From an uncultured Clostridia bacterium (lineage in GTDB: Bacteria > Bacillota > Clostridia > Christensenellales > Aristaeellaceae), in contig CAKURR010000001.1 in the NCBI GenBank assembly GCA_934675735.1, positions 248,001 to 312,000 on the forward strand: 64,000 nucleotides of DNA, given 5' to 3'. A program made the translations under genes and the position numbers. Under the pieces are notes generated by a model. The model saw nothing but the letters and a program-made list of their open reading frames with translations, was not told the origin of the DNA and did no database searches. Positions 41,247-49,956 of this stretch are shown here, piece after piece. Positions within the stretch are counted from its first letter, which is position 1. Every line of letters starts with the position of its first letter.

Positions 41247-41283
41247 TTATGTTCTCTCCCCCCTAAGGGGGAAGAGAGCATAA
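41247..41283 (+). other. Second intra-operon hairpin
   Basis: TTATG-TTCTCT-CCCCC pairs with GGGGG-AAGAGAG-CATAA around a short loop, with one mismatch and one bulge. No T run follows, so it is not a simple terminator; it may be an mRNA-stability or processing element at the 5' side of the downstream genes. Confidence 0.55.
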
Positions 41284-41334
41284 CCGATTGTCTCAAGGAG
41301 TTTCAAGGCAGCGCTATATGAAAGAGGTGGGACG

Positions 41335-42645
41335 ATGAGCAAGCCTAAACTTCTGGTGTTCATGATTGACGCGCTTTGTGAAAGCGACGTCACCTACATG
41401 CGCACGCTCAAAAACTTTGGCTGGATGCTTGAAAACGGCGCGCTGGTCCGCGAAATGCTGCCGGTGTATCCGTCGTTCACGTATCCGTGTCATGTATCCA
41501 TCATGACGGGCTGTTACCCCGATAAGCACGGCATTCCGCACAACGAGCAGGTGAAAGCGGGCGTGCATCCCGTGCCGTGGTACACAAGCCGTAGGCTGGT
41601 CAAAAAGAAATTTTTCGCGGAATATGCCAAAGAGCACGGCTTTTCCACCTGTCTGGTGAACTGGCCGGTTTCCGCGGGCGCGGACGTGGATATCAATCTG
41701 CCGATGTGCATGCCGATGAGCTATCGCGGCGACAACCCGCGCCAGTTTTTTGAAGGCGTTTCCAGCAAAGACGCGCTCGACCGCTATTTCTGGAAATACG
41801 GCTACCTGCTTTGCGGATGCAACAAGGTGCTGAACGGCAGTCTGGACGACTTCACAAACGCGGTTTCGCCGGATATCATCCGCGATTACGGCCAGCCGGA
41901 CGTGATGTTCGTCAAGATGTGCGATTTGGATACGGTTCGCCATAAGCTCGGCGTAGACAGCGACACGGCAAAGCTTCAGTTGGAAAAGCACGACCGTGAG
42001 CTTGGCGTGCTGATGGAGAGCATCCGCCGTTACGGCGATTTCGAGCATACGAACTTCGTTGTCATGGGCGATCATGGCCAAACGGATGTAGCGAAAGTGC
42101 TCAACTTCAACCGCGTGTTCCAAGATGCAGGTCTGCAACGGCTCGACGAAAACGGTAAACTCGAATCGTTTGACGCATACTGCCATTCGACGGGCGCATC
42201 CGGCTGGATTGAGCTGCGCGACCCGAACGATGCTTCGCTGCGCGCGCGTGTCCACCGTTTCCTGCTCGACGCAAAAGAGAGCGGGAAGTATGGGCTCGGC
42301 TATGTCTTTACCAAAGAAGAAGCCAAAGCGCAGTTCCATCTCGACGGACCGTTTGACTTCATCATTGAGGGGGAAGAGCCGCTGTCTTTCGGCTATGATC
42401 CCGCCGCGCCGCTGTTCACACCGACTGCGCCGGGCGATTACAAAACCGCCCCGGGCACACACGGCGGTCTGCCGTGGCGCGACCATCGGACGACGTTTTT
42501 TGCCTGCGGTCCCGCGTTTGAAAAGGGCGCCGTTGTCGAGCGCGCGTGCATCGTGGACGAAGCGCCGACGCTGGCGAAGATATTCGGCTTTGAAATGGAA
42601 GATATCGACGGCAGAAGCCTTGACGGCCTGCTGAAAAAAGATTGA
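41335..42645 (+). CDS. Nucleotide pyrophosphatase/phosphodiesterase-family (alkaline phosphatase superfamily) enzyme
   Basis: A 436-residue metal-dependent hydrolase (type I phosphodiesterase family, PF01663). The two-metal site can be followed: LVFMIDAL near the start, the nucleophile segment YPSFTYPCHVSIMTGCYPDKHG, a central CDLDTVRH, MGDHGQTDV, and a final GTHGGLPWRDH. It has no signal peptide, so it should act in the cytoplasm on what the transporter brings in, for example a phosphodiester or nucleotide sugar. It sits between the binding protein and the ABC ATPase genes, so a joint role is likely; the substrate is unknown. Confidence 0.87.
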   Translation: MSKPKLLVFMIDALCESDVTYMRTLKNFGWMLENGALVREMLPVYPSFTYPCHVSIMTGCYPDKHGIPHNEQVKAGVHPVPWYTSRRLVKKKFFAEYAKEHGFSTCLVNWPVSAGADVDINLPMCMPMSYRGDNPRQFFEGVSSKDALDRYFWKYGYLLCGCNKVLNGSLDDFTNAVSPDIIRDYGQPDVMFVKMCDLDTVRHKLGVDSDTAKLQLEKHDRELGVLMESIRRYGDFEHTNFVVMGDHGQTDVAKVLNFNRVFQDAGLQRLDENGKLESFDAYCHSTGASGWIELRDPNDASLRARVHRFLLDAKESGKYGLGYVFTKEEAKAQFHLDGPFDFIIEGEEPLSFGYDPAAPLFTPTAPGDYKTAPGTHGGLPWRDHRTTFFACGPAFEKGAVVERACIVDEAPTLAKIFGFEMEDIDGRSLDGLLKKD

Positions 42646-42725
42646 TTCCGCTTTCTAACCACTCGTTTTCCTTGATTTCCGCAAGACAGAAAATATCATT
42701 TATATTTGTAAGGGAGATATGACCT

Positions 42726-43784
42726 ATGCGCGTTGTTCTCGATCATATCACGAAGCGATTTGCTGATGTTACCGCTGTCAGCGAATTTAATGCAACACTG
42801 GAGGATGGCGAACTGGTTTCGCTGCTCGGCCCGTCCGGCTGCGGCAAAAGCACGTTGCTGAACATGCTTTCCGGCATTCTGCCCGTCAGCGGCGGCAAAA
42901 TCTATTTTGACGACCAGGACGTGACGGCCATGCCGCCTGAAAAGCGCGGTATCGGCCTCGTTTTCCAGAATTACGCGCTCTATCCGCACATGACAGTCAT
43001 GGGCAACATCTGCTTCCCGCTGGAGACGCAGCGCGTGCCGAAGGCTGAACGCATTGAGCGCGCCAACGAAATCGCCAAGCTCGTTCACGTGGATATGCTG
43101 ATGAACCGCAAGCCCTCCGAGCTTTCTGGCGGCCAGCAGCAGCGCGTCGCCATCGCCCGCGCGCTGGTCAAGAACCCACGCCTGCTGCTGCTTGACGAAC
43201 CGCTTTCCAATCTGGATGCGCGTCTGCGCCTTGAAATGCGCGAGGAAATCCGCCGCATTCAGCAGCGCACGGGCGTGACCACGATTTTCGTTACGCATGA
43301 CCAGGAGGAAGCGCTCTCCATTTCCGACCGCATCGTGTTGATGAAATCCGGTGTGCTCCAGCAGAACGACCTGCCGCAGCGCCTGTACAACGAGCCAGCC
43401 AACCAGTTTGTCGCGGATTTTCTCGGCAATCCGCCGATTAACAACATCCCCGGCACGATTGAGGACGGACGCTTTGTGACCGCCGACGGCAAGGCGAGCG
43501 CGACGCTTGACCTGTGCAAGGGCGTGGAAAACGGCCGTAAGGTGAATCTGTCCGTTCGTTCGGAGAGTTTTGTGCTCGACGCGGACGGCCCGATTGCCTG
43601 CGAAGTGACGCGCGTGTATCAGATGGGTAAGGAAGAGATGGCCTATCTGCGCATGGGCGAATGCGATTTCCGCGCTTACATCGATTCCGAAAAGGGGCTT
43701 CAGACGGGGGACAAGGTGCATTTGGCGCTTAAAAAACGCGGCGTGTTCCTCTTTGACCGCGAAACGGGGGAGAGAATTCGATGA
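42726..43784 (+). CDS. CUT1-type ABC transporter ATPase (UgpC/MsmX-like)
   Basis: A 352-residue ATPase: Walker A GPSGCGKST, Q-loop FQNYALYPHMTV, signature LSGGQQQRVAIARAL, Walker B LLLLDEPLSNLDARL, H-loop THDQEEAL, then a C-terminal regulatory OB-fold (TOBE) region from about 240. This plan is typical of ATPases energising sugar and glycerol-3-phosphate importers. Its stop overlaps the next permease start (ATGA). Confidence 0.93.
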   Translation: MRVVLDHITKRFADVTAVSEFNATLEDGELVSLLGPSGCGKSTLLNMLSGILPVSGGKIYFDDQDVTAMPPEKRGIGLVFQNYALYPHMTVMGNICFPLETQRVPKAERIERANEIAKLVHVDMLMNRKPSELSGGQQQRVAIARALVKNPRLLLLDEPLSNLDARLRLEMREEIRRIQQRTGVTTIFVTHDQEEALSISDRIVLMKSGVLQQNDLPQRLYNEPANQFVADFLGNPPINNIPGTIEDGRFVTADGKASATLDLCKGVENGRKVNLSVRSESFVLDADGPIACEVTRVYQMGKEEMAYLRMGECDFRAYIDSEKGLQTGDKVHLALKKRGVFLFDRETGERIR

Positions 43785-44701
43785 AAAAGCAAAAACAGCC
43801 CGCAGAGCGGGAGTTGGGCGACCGCAGCTTTTTGTCGCGCATTGAACCGTACCTGTATCTGCTGCCGTTTCTTGTCGGCATTGCCGTTTTTACGCTCTAT
43901 CCCGTGGTCAACGTCGTGCTGATGTCTTTCAAAGAAGGATACAGCTACCTGTCCCGCAGCTTTGATCAGTGGGGCTTTGCGAATTATCAGACGGTTTTAA
44001 GCGACCCGAAATTTGCGCAGGCGATTTCCAACACGCTCAAATACGTGCTTCTGGTCGTGCCGATTTCCACGTGCATCGCCGTGGTTGTGGCGTATCTGCT
44101 CAATCAAAAGCTGCGCTTTTCCGCACTCTTCCAGACAGCGTACTTCCTGCCGATGGTCACGTCCATCACGGCGGTCGGCCTGGCGTGGAAGCTGATGTAC
44201 AACAAGAATTTCGGCATCATCAACTATCTACTGTCTTTCGTCGGCATCGACCCGATTCCGTGGCTTGAAAAGGCGGCTTACAGCATTCCCGCGCTGGTGA
44301 TTTTCGGCATTTGGAATATTCTGCCGTTTACCATCATTCTGCTGCTTTCCGGCTTGCAGAATATCGACCCGCAGTATTACACCGCCGCGCGCGTGGACGG
44401 CTCCAAGAGCCTGCGCATTTTCTTCCGCATCACCGTGCCGCTGCTCGCGCCGACGATTTTCCTGGTCTGCATCGTGAACACGATTTCCTGCTTCAAGGTT
44501 TTCTCGGAGCTGTATCCGCTGTTCAACGGCAAGCCCGGTCCGTTCAACAACCTGTATACGGTGGTTTACTACATCCGTTATGCGATGATGGAAAACCGCA
44601 AGTACGGCATTGCGGCCGCCGCGGCGTTGGTGCTGTTCCTGTTTATCTTTGCGTTTACGATGGTGCAGCTGCTGCTGCAAAAGAAAGCCAAGAGGAGGTA
44701 A
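43781..44701 (+). CDS. ABC transporter permease 1 (UgpA/MalF-like)
   Basis: A 306-residue membrane protein with six helices. The coupling EAA-type loop is near residue 200 (YYTAARVDGSKSLRIFFRITVPLLAP). It would form a heterodimer with the following permease. The four-base overlap with the ATPase gene indicates translational coupling. Confidence 0.92.
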   Translation: MKKQKQPAERELGDRSFLSRIEPYLYLLPFLVGIAVFTLYPVVNVVLMSFKEGYSYLSRSFDQWGFANYQTVLSDPKFAQAISNTLKYVLLVVPISTCIAVVVAYLLNQKLRFSALFQTAYFLPMVTSITAVGLAWKLMYNKNFGIINYLLSFVGIDPIPWLEKAAYSIPALVIFGIWNILPFTIILLLSGLQNIDPQYYTAARVDGSKSLRIFFRITVPLLAPTIFLVCIVNTISCFKVFSELYPLFNGKPGPFNNLYTVVYYIRYAMMENRKYGIAAAAALVLFLFIFAFTMVQLLLQKKAKRR

Positions 44702-44705
44702 GCAG

Positions 44706-45530
44706 ATGAACGGTCATAAAATTTCCCGCTTTTTCGTGTATTTCTTTCTGACCGTGGGCGCGCTGATCATGTTGCTCCCGTTTTTCTGGATGTTCTCGTC
44801 CGCGTTCAAGACCACGCAGGAGATTAACCGTTTTCCGCCTCAGTGGCTGCCCAGCCATTTGAGTTTGGATAACTTCAAACGCGCGTTTGAAATGGCCCCG
44901 TTTGCGCGGTATTTCGTCAATTCCATCATCGTGATGGTGGTTTCCGTTTCGGTGACCACGTTCACAACGATTCTGGCGGCGTTTGCATTTTCTCGTCTGC
45001 GTTTCCCGGGGCGCAACCTGATTTTCTCGCTCCTGCTGTCGATGATGATGATTCCGTTTGAAATGCTCATCATCACCAACTACACGACGGTGGTCAACCT
45101 GAAAATCTACGACACGCTCTACGCGCTGATTCTGCCGTTCACCAGCTCGATTTTCTACACCTACATCCTCAAGAATTTCTTTGATTCCATTTCGGACAGC
45201 CTGTATTGGTCGGCCCGCATCGACGGTTCGAGCAACTGGCGCTTCCTGTGGAAAGTCATGGTGCCGATGGCGCGTCCGTCGCTGATGACGATCATTCTGC
45301 TCAACGGTTTGGCGAGCTGGAACTCGTTCATGTGGCCGATGTATGTCATCGTCAGCAAAGAGAATCGCACGCTGCCGTGGGGTCTTCAAGTCTTTACGAC
45401 GGAAGCCGGTTCTTACCCGGAATTGTTGATGGCCGCTTCCACGGTCGTGGTTTTCCCGGTCATCATTTTGTTCCTGTTTGCTCGCAAATACATTGTTCGC
45501 GGCGTTGCGCGCGGCGGTCTGAAGGGCTGA
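44706..45530 (+). CDS. ABC transporter permease 2 (UgpE/MalG-like)
   Basis: A 274-residue membrane protein with six helices and the coupling loop LYWSARIDGSSNWRFLWKVM, where Ser replaces the usual Glu-Ala start. ATG 44706 is chosen because AGGAGG stands 8 bases upstream; the open frame further back overlaps permease 1. It ends the transporter operon and is followed by a terminator. Confidence 0.92.
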   Translation: MNGHKISRFFVYFFLTVGALIMLLPFFWMFSSAFKTTQEINRFPPQWLPSHLSLDNFKRAFEMAPFARYFVNSIIVMVVSVSVTTFTTILAAFAFSRLRFPGRNLIFSLLLSMMMIPFEMLIITNYTTVVNLKIYDTLYALILPFTSSIFYTYILKNFFDSISDSLYWSARIDGSSNWRFLWKVMVPMARPSLMTIILLNGLASWNSFMWPMYVIVSKENRTLPWGLQVFTTEAGSYPELLMAASTVVVFPVIILFLFARKYIVRGVARGGLKG

Positions 45531-45544
45531 AAAACGCTGTCGAG

Positions 45545-45574
45545 ATTCTCTCCAAACCGGGGAGAACCTTTTTC
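45545..45574 (+). terminator. Terminator of the transporter operon
   Basis: TTCTCTCC/GGGGAGAA (one mismatch) followed by CCTTTTTCTTTT, shortly after the permease stop. Confidence 0.65.
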
Positions 45575-45698
45575 TTTTGGGTCAAACGTTTAAGATTCAA
45601 AACGTCATCCATTGAAAAACCTTTATTTTTAAGGAAAAAATGCCTAAATATGGAAAAAGCGGCATACTATGTGCACAAATTAACGATTCGATTCTCTA

Positions 45699-45727
45699 TT
45701 GACCAAAGAATTTCTTCATGCTATAAT
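45699..45727 (+). promoter_or_regulatory. Sigma-A promoter of the atp operon
   Basis: TTGACC, 17-base spacer, perfect TATAAT. Transcription would begin near 45734. Confidence 0.8.
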
Positions 45728-45771
45728 GCAAATAATTGTAAACGATGAACGAAGAAGGGGAGGAACATTCT

Positions 45772-46167
45772 GTGCAGAGTGAAAAACCGCAGCAAGGGAT
45801 TGTGAAGGAAACCAAACGCATTGCCGTCGGCACGGTGATTATGCTGATTGTGATGCTTGTAATTTATGCTGTCCTCGGCAAATTCACAGTCGGCGTTCTG
45901 CTCGGCGGCCTGCTGGGCAGCGCTTATGCGATTTTCAATTTCTTCATGCTGGGCATGACGCTGCAAAAAGCCGCATCCATGACCGATCAGCAGATGGCGC
46001 ACATGAAAGTCCGTTCTTCTTACAGCACGCGCATGGTGGGCATGCTGGTGCTCGCGGTTCTGGCCTTTGCGCTCCCGTTGGAGGGTATTCCGTGCTTAAT
46101 CGCGCTGCTTTTCCCGCGCGCCACGATTCTCGTGCTTCAGCTGACGGGGCAGATTAAAGACGCATAA
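45772..46167 (+). CDS. atpI: ATP synthase assembly protein I-like
   Basis: A small hydrophobic protein (131 residues from GTG 45772) with about four membrane helices, placed first in the atp operon as AtpI usually is. AtpI assists assembly of the c ring. The GTG start has GGGGAGG 8 bases upstream; the ATG at 45745 adds nine residues but has no ribosome-binding site and lies only about 11 bases from the expected transcript start. AtpI is poorly conserved, so identification leans on position and topology. Confidence 0.75.
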   Translation: MQSEKPQQGIVKETKRIAVGTVIMLIVMLVIYAVLGKFTVGVLLGGLLGSAYAIFNFFMLGMTLQKAASMTDQQMAHMKVRSSYSTRMVGMLVLAVLAFALPLEGIPCLIALLFPRATILVLQLTGQIKDA

Positions 46168-46206
46168 CGACAAATGAAGATTCAACAGAAAGCGAGCGAA
46201 TAGGTT

Positions 46207-46965
46207 ATGGATATCGATATCTCCGGTGCGCGTATACTCATCTCTAAGCCCGAATGGGGCGGCTTTATGCTCACGGAAACCGTGGTTGTGACATGGATTG
46301 TCATGCTGGTGCTGGTGCTGGCCTGCCGATTCATGACTGCGCATCTCGAGGTGCATCCGACGAAAAAACGGCAGGTTATCGCCGAGTGGATTGTGACGTC
46401 TATCCGAGACATGGTGCAGACCAACATGGGAGAAAAATACGCCAACACGTGGTATGTGCCGTTCATCGGCGCGATGTTTGCGCTCTCCGCGGGATGCAGC
46501 CTGTCGAGCGTCGTCGGCGCGTATGCCCCGACGAGCGACCTTTCCACCGTGCTGGGCTGGGCGCTGTTTGTCTTTGCGCTGATTACCATCACGAAAATTA
46601 AGACAAACGGCTTCGGCGGTTATCTGCTCAGCTTTACCACGCCGATTCCGGTGATGACGCCGTTCAACATCATCGGCGAAATTGCCACGCCCGTGTCGAT
46701 GGCGTTCCGTCACTTCGGCAACATCGCCAGCGGCAGCGTCATCACGGCGCTGATTTATGGCGGTCTTTCCGCGCTTTCCAGTCTCGTGCTGGGGCTTCTG
46801 CCCGGCGCGTTCGGCGACGTGGTTTCCCAGATTCCGATTTTTGAATTCGGTCTGCCGGCCATCCTGTCGCTGTATTTCGATTTCTTCTCCAGCGTTTTGC
46901 AGGCGTTCATCTTCTGCATGCTGACGATGATGTATATCGGCGGCGCGGCGGAAGCGGACGGCTGA
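46207..46965 (+). CDS. atpB: ATP synthase F0 subunit a
   Basis: Subunit a forms the ion half-channels beside the c ring. The 252-residue protein has the usual five to six helices and the essential arginine in SMAFRHFGNIASG (the RxFGN motif). The N terminus ISGARILI matches clostridial homologues and supports the start at 46207, although the ribosome-binding site is weak. A gap of 93 bases to atpE follows. Confidence 0.93.
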   Translation: MDIDISGARILISKPEWGGFMLTETVVVTWIVMLVLVLACRFMTAHLEVHPTKKRQVIAEWIVTSIRDMVQTNMGEKYANTWYVPFIGAMFALSAGCSLSSVVGAYAPTSDLSTVLGWALFVFALITITKIKTNGFGGYLLSFTTPIPVMTPFNIIGEIATPVSMAFRHFGNIASGSVITALIYGGLSALSSLVLGLLPGAFGDVVSQIPIFEFGLPAILSLYFDFFSSVLQAFIFCMLTMMYIGGAAEADG

Positions 46966-47058
46966 TTGTCACCCTGATGTTTGCGCACAACAAGTTCGCG
47001 CTACATATAAAAGAACCTAATAAAATGTTTTGTTTATGCTAAAGGAGGAACACACACT

Positions 47059-47328
47059 ATGGAAACTTCGATTCTCGCAAAAGCTATCGTATGCGGCTGC
47101 TCTGCTCTCGGCGCCGGCGTCGCCATGATCGGCGGCCTTGGCCCGGGCATCGGCGAAGGTTACGCCGTTGGCAAGGCGCTTGAATCCATCGCGCGTCAGC
47201 CGGAGCTGAAGGGCACCATTACCACCACGATGTTCATGGGCTGCGCCGTCGCTGAGACCACCGGTCTGTACAGCTTGATCATCGCGCTCATTCTTCTGTT
47301 CGTCAATCCTTTCACCGGGTTGTTTTAA
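47059..47328 (+). CDS. atpE: ATP synthase F0 subunit c with sodium-type two-carboxylate site
   Basis: An 89-residue hairpin of two helices that forms the rotor ring. The loop is ARQPE. Ion ligands can be aligned with the Ilyobacter sodium ring with an offset of one: Glu33 (for Gln32), Val64, Glu66 (Glu65), Thr67 (Ser66), Thr68 and Tyr71 in VAETTGLYSL. A glutamate in both helices matches the two-carboxylate motif known from Fusobacterium nucleatum, which binds sodium. AAAGGAGG precedes ATG 47059. Sodium coupling is a prediction. Confidence 0.95.
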   Translation: METSILAKAIVCGCSALGAGVAMIGGLGPGIGEGYAVGKALESIARQPELKGTITTTMFMGCAVAETTGLYSLIIALILLFVNPFTGLF

Positions 47329-47361
47329 TCAAAACAGCGCCATTGAAAGGAGGGACTTCCT

Positions 47362-47865
47362 GTGGAAGTTCAACAGTTTATATCCATCGCGCCGTGGACG
47401 GTTATTTTCCAGATTCTCAACCTGCTTCTGCTGATGGTGCTTTTCAAAAAGTATCTGTTTAAGCCGGTGACGGAGATTCTGGAAAAGCGTCAGGCCGAGA
47501 TTGAAGGCCATTATCAGGAAGCGCAGCAGGCCGAAACGGCTGCCAAGACGATGAAGGCCGACTACGAAAGCAAGATGGCGGGCGCACGCCAGGAAGCGGA
47601 TCGCGTTATCAAGACCGCAACCGAGAGCGCCAACGCCATGTCCGCCAGCATTGTCGAGGATGCGCGCACGCAGGCCGATCAGCTCAAGCGCCGCGCGCAG
47701 ACCGAAATCGATCTGGAGCGCCGCAGAGCCTTCGACGAAGTGAAGGGCGAGCTTTCCGGCATTGCGCTGGATATCGCTTCTCAGGTCATCGAGCGCGAAG
47801 TCAACGAAAAGGACCACGAAGCGTTTATCGACGAATTCATCAAGAATGTGGGTGAGGCCTCGTGA
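47362..47865 (+). CDS. atpF: ATP synthase F0 subunit b
   Basis: A 167-residue stator subunit: one N-terminal membrane helix (about 10-28) and a long charged coiled coil (KRQAEIEGHYQEAQQAE onward) reaching F1. The start is GTG 47362 with AAAGGAGGG upstream. The last four bases overlap atpH. Confidence 0.93.
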   Translation: MEVQQFISIAPWTVIFQILNLLLLMVLFKKYLFKPVTEILEKRQAEIEGHYQEAQQAETAAKTMKADYESKMAGARQEADRVIKTATESANAMSASIVEDARTQADQLKRRAQTEIDLERRRAFDEVKGELSGIALDIASQVIEREVNEKDHEAFIDEFIKNVGEAS

Positions 47866-48398
47866 CGGAGCTGGGTCGCGCATACGGCGGCGCGCTTTAT
47901 GCTTTAGCCGAAGAGGAGCAGCTTGAAAACGAGTTGCTTGCTCAGCTGGATGAAGTTTGCAAACTGCTTGCCGACAACCCGAATTATGTGCATTTAATCA
48001 AGGATAAGGCCATTGCAAAAGCCGAGCGTCTGACCTTGCTGGACGGCGCGTTCGGCGGCCAAATCCATCCGTATCTGCTGAATTTCATGAAGTTGCTTTG
48101 TGAGCGCGGCGCGTTCGGCGAAATGCCCGCCTGCAAAGTGGAATATGTATCCCGCTACAACGACAAACACGGCATTGTTCCGGCAAAGGTTGTCTCTGCA
48201 GAACCGCTCAGCGAAACGCAGGCTGCGCGGCTCAAGGAGGCGCTTGAACGCAAAACCGGCAAACAGGTTACACTCGATATTCGCGTCAATGCGTCCTTGG
48301 GTGGCGGTCTTCGCGTTGAAATGGCCGGAAAATGCTATGACAATACCCTTGAAAGCCGAATGGATCATCTGCGCCGCGCGTTGGCTGCAAGATCCTAA
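47862..48398 (+). CDS. atpH: ATP synthase F1 subunit delta
   Basis: A 178-residue OSCP/delta subunit linking subunit b to the top of F1. The N-terminal helical bundle starts GRAYGGALYALAEEE, and the C-terminal signature is GGGLRVEMAGKCYDNTLESRMDHLRRAL. The start is GTG 47862, overlapping atpF (GTGA). Confidence 0.92.
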   Translation: MTELGRAYGGALYALAEEEQLENELLAQLDEVCKLLADNPNYVHLIKDKAIAKAERLTLLDGAFGGQIHPYLLNFMKLLCERGAFGEMPACKVEYVSRYNDKHGIVPAKVVSAEPLSETQAARLKEALERKTGKQVTLDIRVNASLGGGLRVEMAGKCYDNTLESRMDHLRRALAARS

Positions 48399-48425
48399 TC
48401 TTACAGAAAGAAAGCCGGTGAACCC

Positions 48426-49937
48426 ATGGATCTGAAACCCGAAGAGATTTCAAAAATCATTAAGGCCCAGATCAAACAATACGACCAAAAGCTCAAGCAA
48501 GACGAAACCGGTACGATTATTCTGGTCGGCGACGGTATCGCCCGCGCCAGCGGCCTTGAAAGCTGTATGGCCAACGAGCTGGTTGAGTTTGAGAACGGCG
48601 AATATGGCATGGCGCTCAACCTGGAAGAGGATTCCGTTTCCATCGTTATTCTGGGCAGCGACGTGGGCCTGCACGAAGGCAGCACAGTGCGCCGCACGGG
48701 CCGCGTTGTGTCCGTTCCGGTCGGCGAAGAGCTGATTGGCCGCGTCGTCAACGCGCTTGGCCAGAGTGTCGACGGAAAAGGCGAAATCAAAACCAGCCAT
48801 TCCCGCCCGATTGAAAGCCCCGCGCCGGGCATTATCGAGCGTAAGAGCGTCAGCGTGCCGCTTCAGACGGGCATCAAAGCCATCGACAGCATGATTCCGA
48901 TTGGCCGCGGCCAGCGCGAATTGATTATCGGCGATCGTCAGACGGGCAAAACCGCCATCGCGACGGATACCATCATCAATCAGCGCGGCAAGGACGTCAT
49001 CTGCATCTACGTTGCCATCGGCCAGAAAAATTCCACCGTTGCGCAGCTTGTTGAACAGCTGACGCGCGCAGGCGCGATGGATTACACCATCGTCGTCAGC
49101 GCCACCGCCTCCGAACTCGCGCCGATGCAGTATATCGCGCCTTACGCGGGCTGCACGATGGGCGAGTATTTCATGCAGCAGGGCAAGGACGTGCTGATTA
49201 TATACGACGACTTGTCCAAGCATGCCGTCGCTTATCGTGCGCTGTCACTGCTGATTCGCCGTCCGCCGGGACGTGAAGCTTACCCCGGCGACGTTTTCTA
49301 TCTGCACAGCCGTCTGTTGGAACGCGCGGCGCGCATGGCGCCCGAATACGGCGGCGGCAGCCTGACTGCTCTGCCGATTATCGAGACGCAGGCGGGCGAC
49401 GTTTCCGCCTATATCCCGACGAACGTCATCTCCATCACGGACGGCCAGATCTTCCTGGAGAGCGAGCTGTTCCACTCGGGCATCATGCCGGCCGTCAACC
49501 CGGGCATTTCCGTTTCCCGTGTCGGCGGCAACGCGCAGATTAAGGCCATGAAGAAGGTTGCCGGCTCGCTCAAGCTGATTTACAGCCAGTACCGCGAGCT
49601 GCAAAGCTTTGCGCAGTTCGGCAGCGACCTCGACGCGGATACCAAAGCGCGCCTGTCTCAGGGCGAACGCGTGGTGGAAGTGCTCAAGCAGGGCCGCAAT
49701 CAGCCCATCGACGTGGAAAAGCAGGTCTGCATTCTGTACGCCGTCATCAACAATTATCTGACGGATGTGCCTGTTGAGCGCGTGTCGCTGTATGAGCAGG
49801 GGTTGTATGCGCGGCTCGACGCGCAGCATGCGGATATTCTGGAAACCATCCGCACGACGGGCAAATTTGAAAAGGACACCGAAGAGAAGCTCAGCGCTGC
49901 TCTGAAACAATATACCAAGGATTTTCTTGCACAGTGA
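48426..49937 (+). CDS. atpA: ATP synthase F1 subunit alpha
   Basis: The 503-residue non-catalytic nucleotide-binding subunit. It has P-loop GDRQTGKTAIATDTI, the conserved PGIIERKSVSVPLQTGIKAIDSMIPIG region (positions 135-165) and the ISVSRVGGNAQIKAM signature. Length and order are standard for the operon. Confidence 0.97.
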   Translation: MDLKPEEISKIIKAQIKQYDQKLKQDETGTIILVGDGIARASGLESCMANELVEFENGEYGMALNLEEDSVSIVILGSDVGLHEGSTVRRTGRVVSVPVGEELIGRVVNALGQSVDGKGEIKTSHSRPIESPAPGIIERKSVSVPLQTGIKAIDSMIPIGRGQRELIIGDRQTGKTAIATDTIINQRGKDVICIYVAIGQKNSTVAQLVEQLTRAGAMDYTIVVSATASELAPMQYIAPYAGCTMGEYFMQQGKDVLIIYDDLSKHAVAYRALSLLIRRPPGREAYPGDVFYLHSRLLERAARMAPEYGGGSLTALPIIETQAGDVSAYIPTNVISITDGQIFLESELFHSGIMPAVNPGISVSRVGGNAQIKAMKKVAGSLKLIYSQYRELQSFAQFGSDLDADTKARLSQGERVVEVLKQGRNQPIDVEKQVCILYAVINNYLTDVPVERVSLYEQGLYARLDAQHADILETIRTTGKFEKDTEEKLSAALKQYTKDFLAQ

Positions 49938-49956
49938 GTAAAGGAGGGGATTTGGG

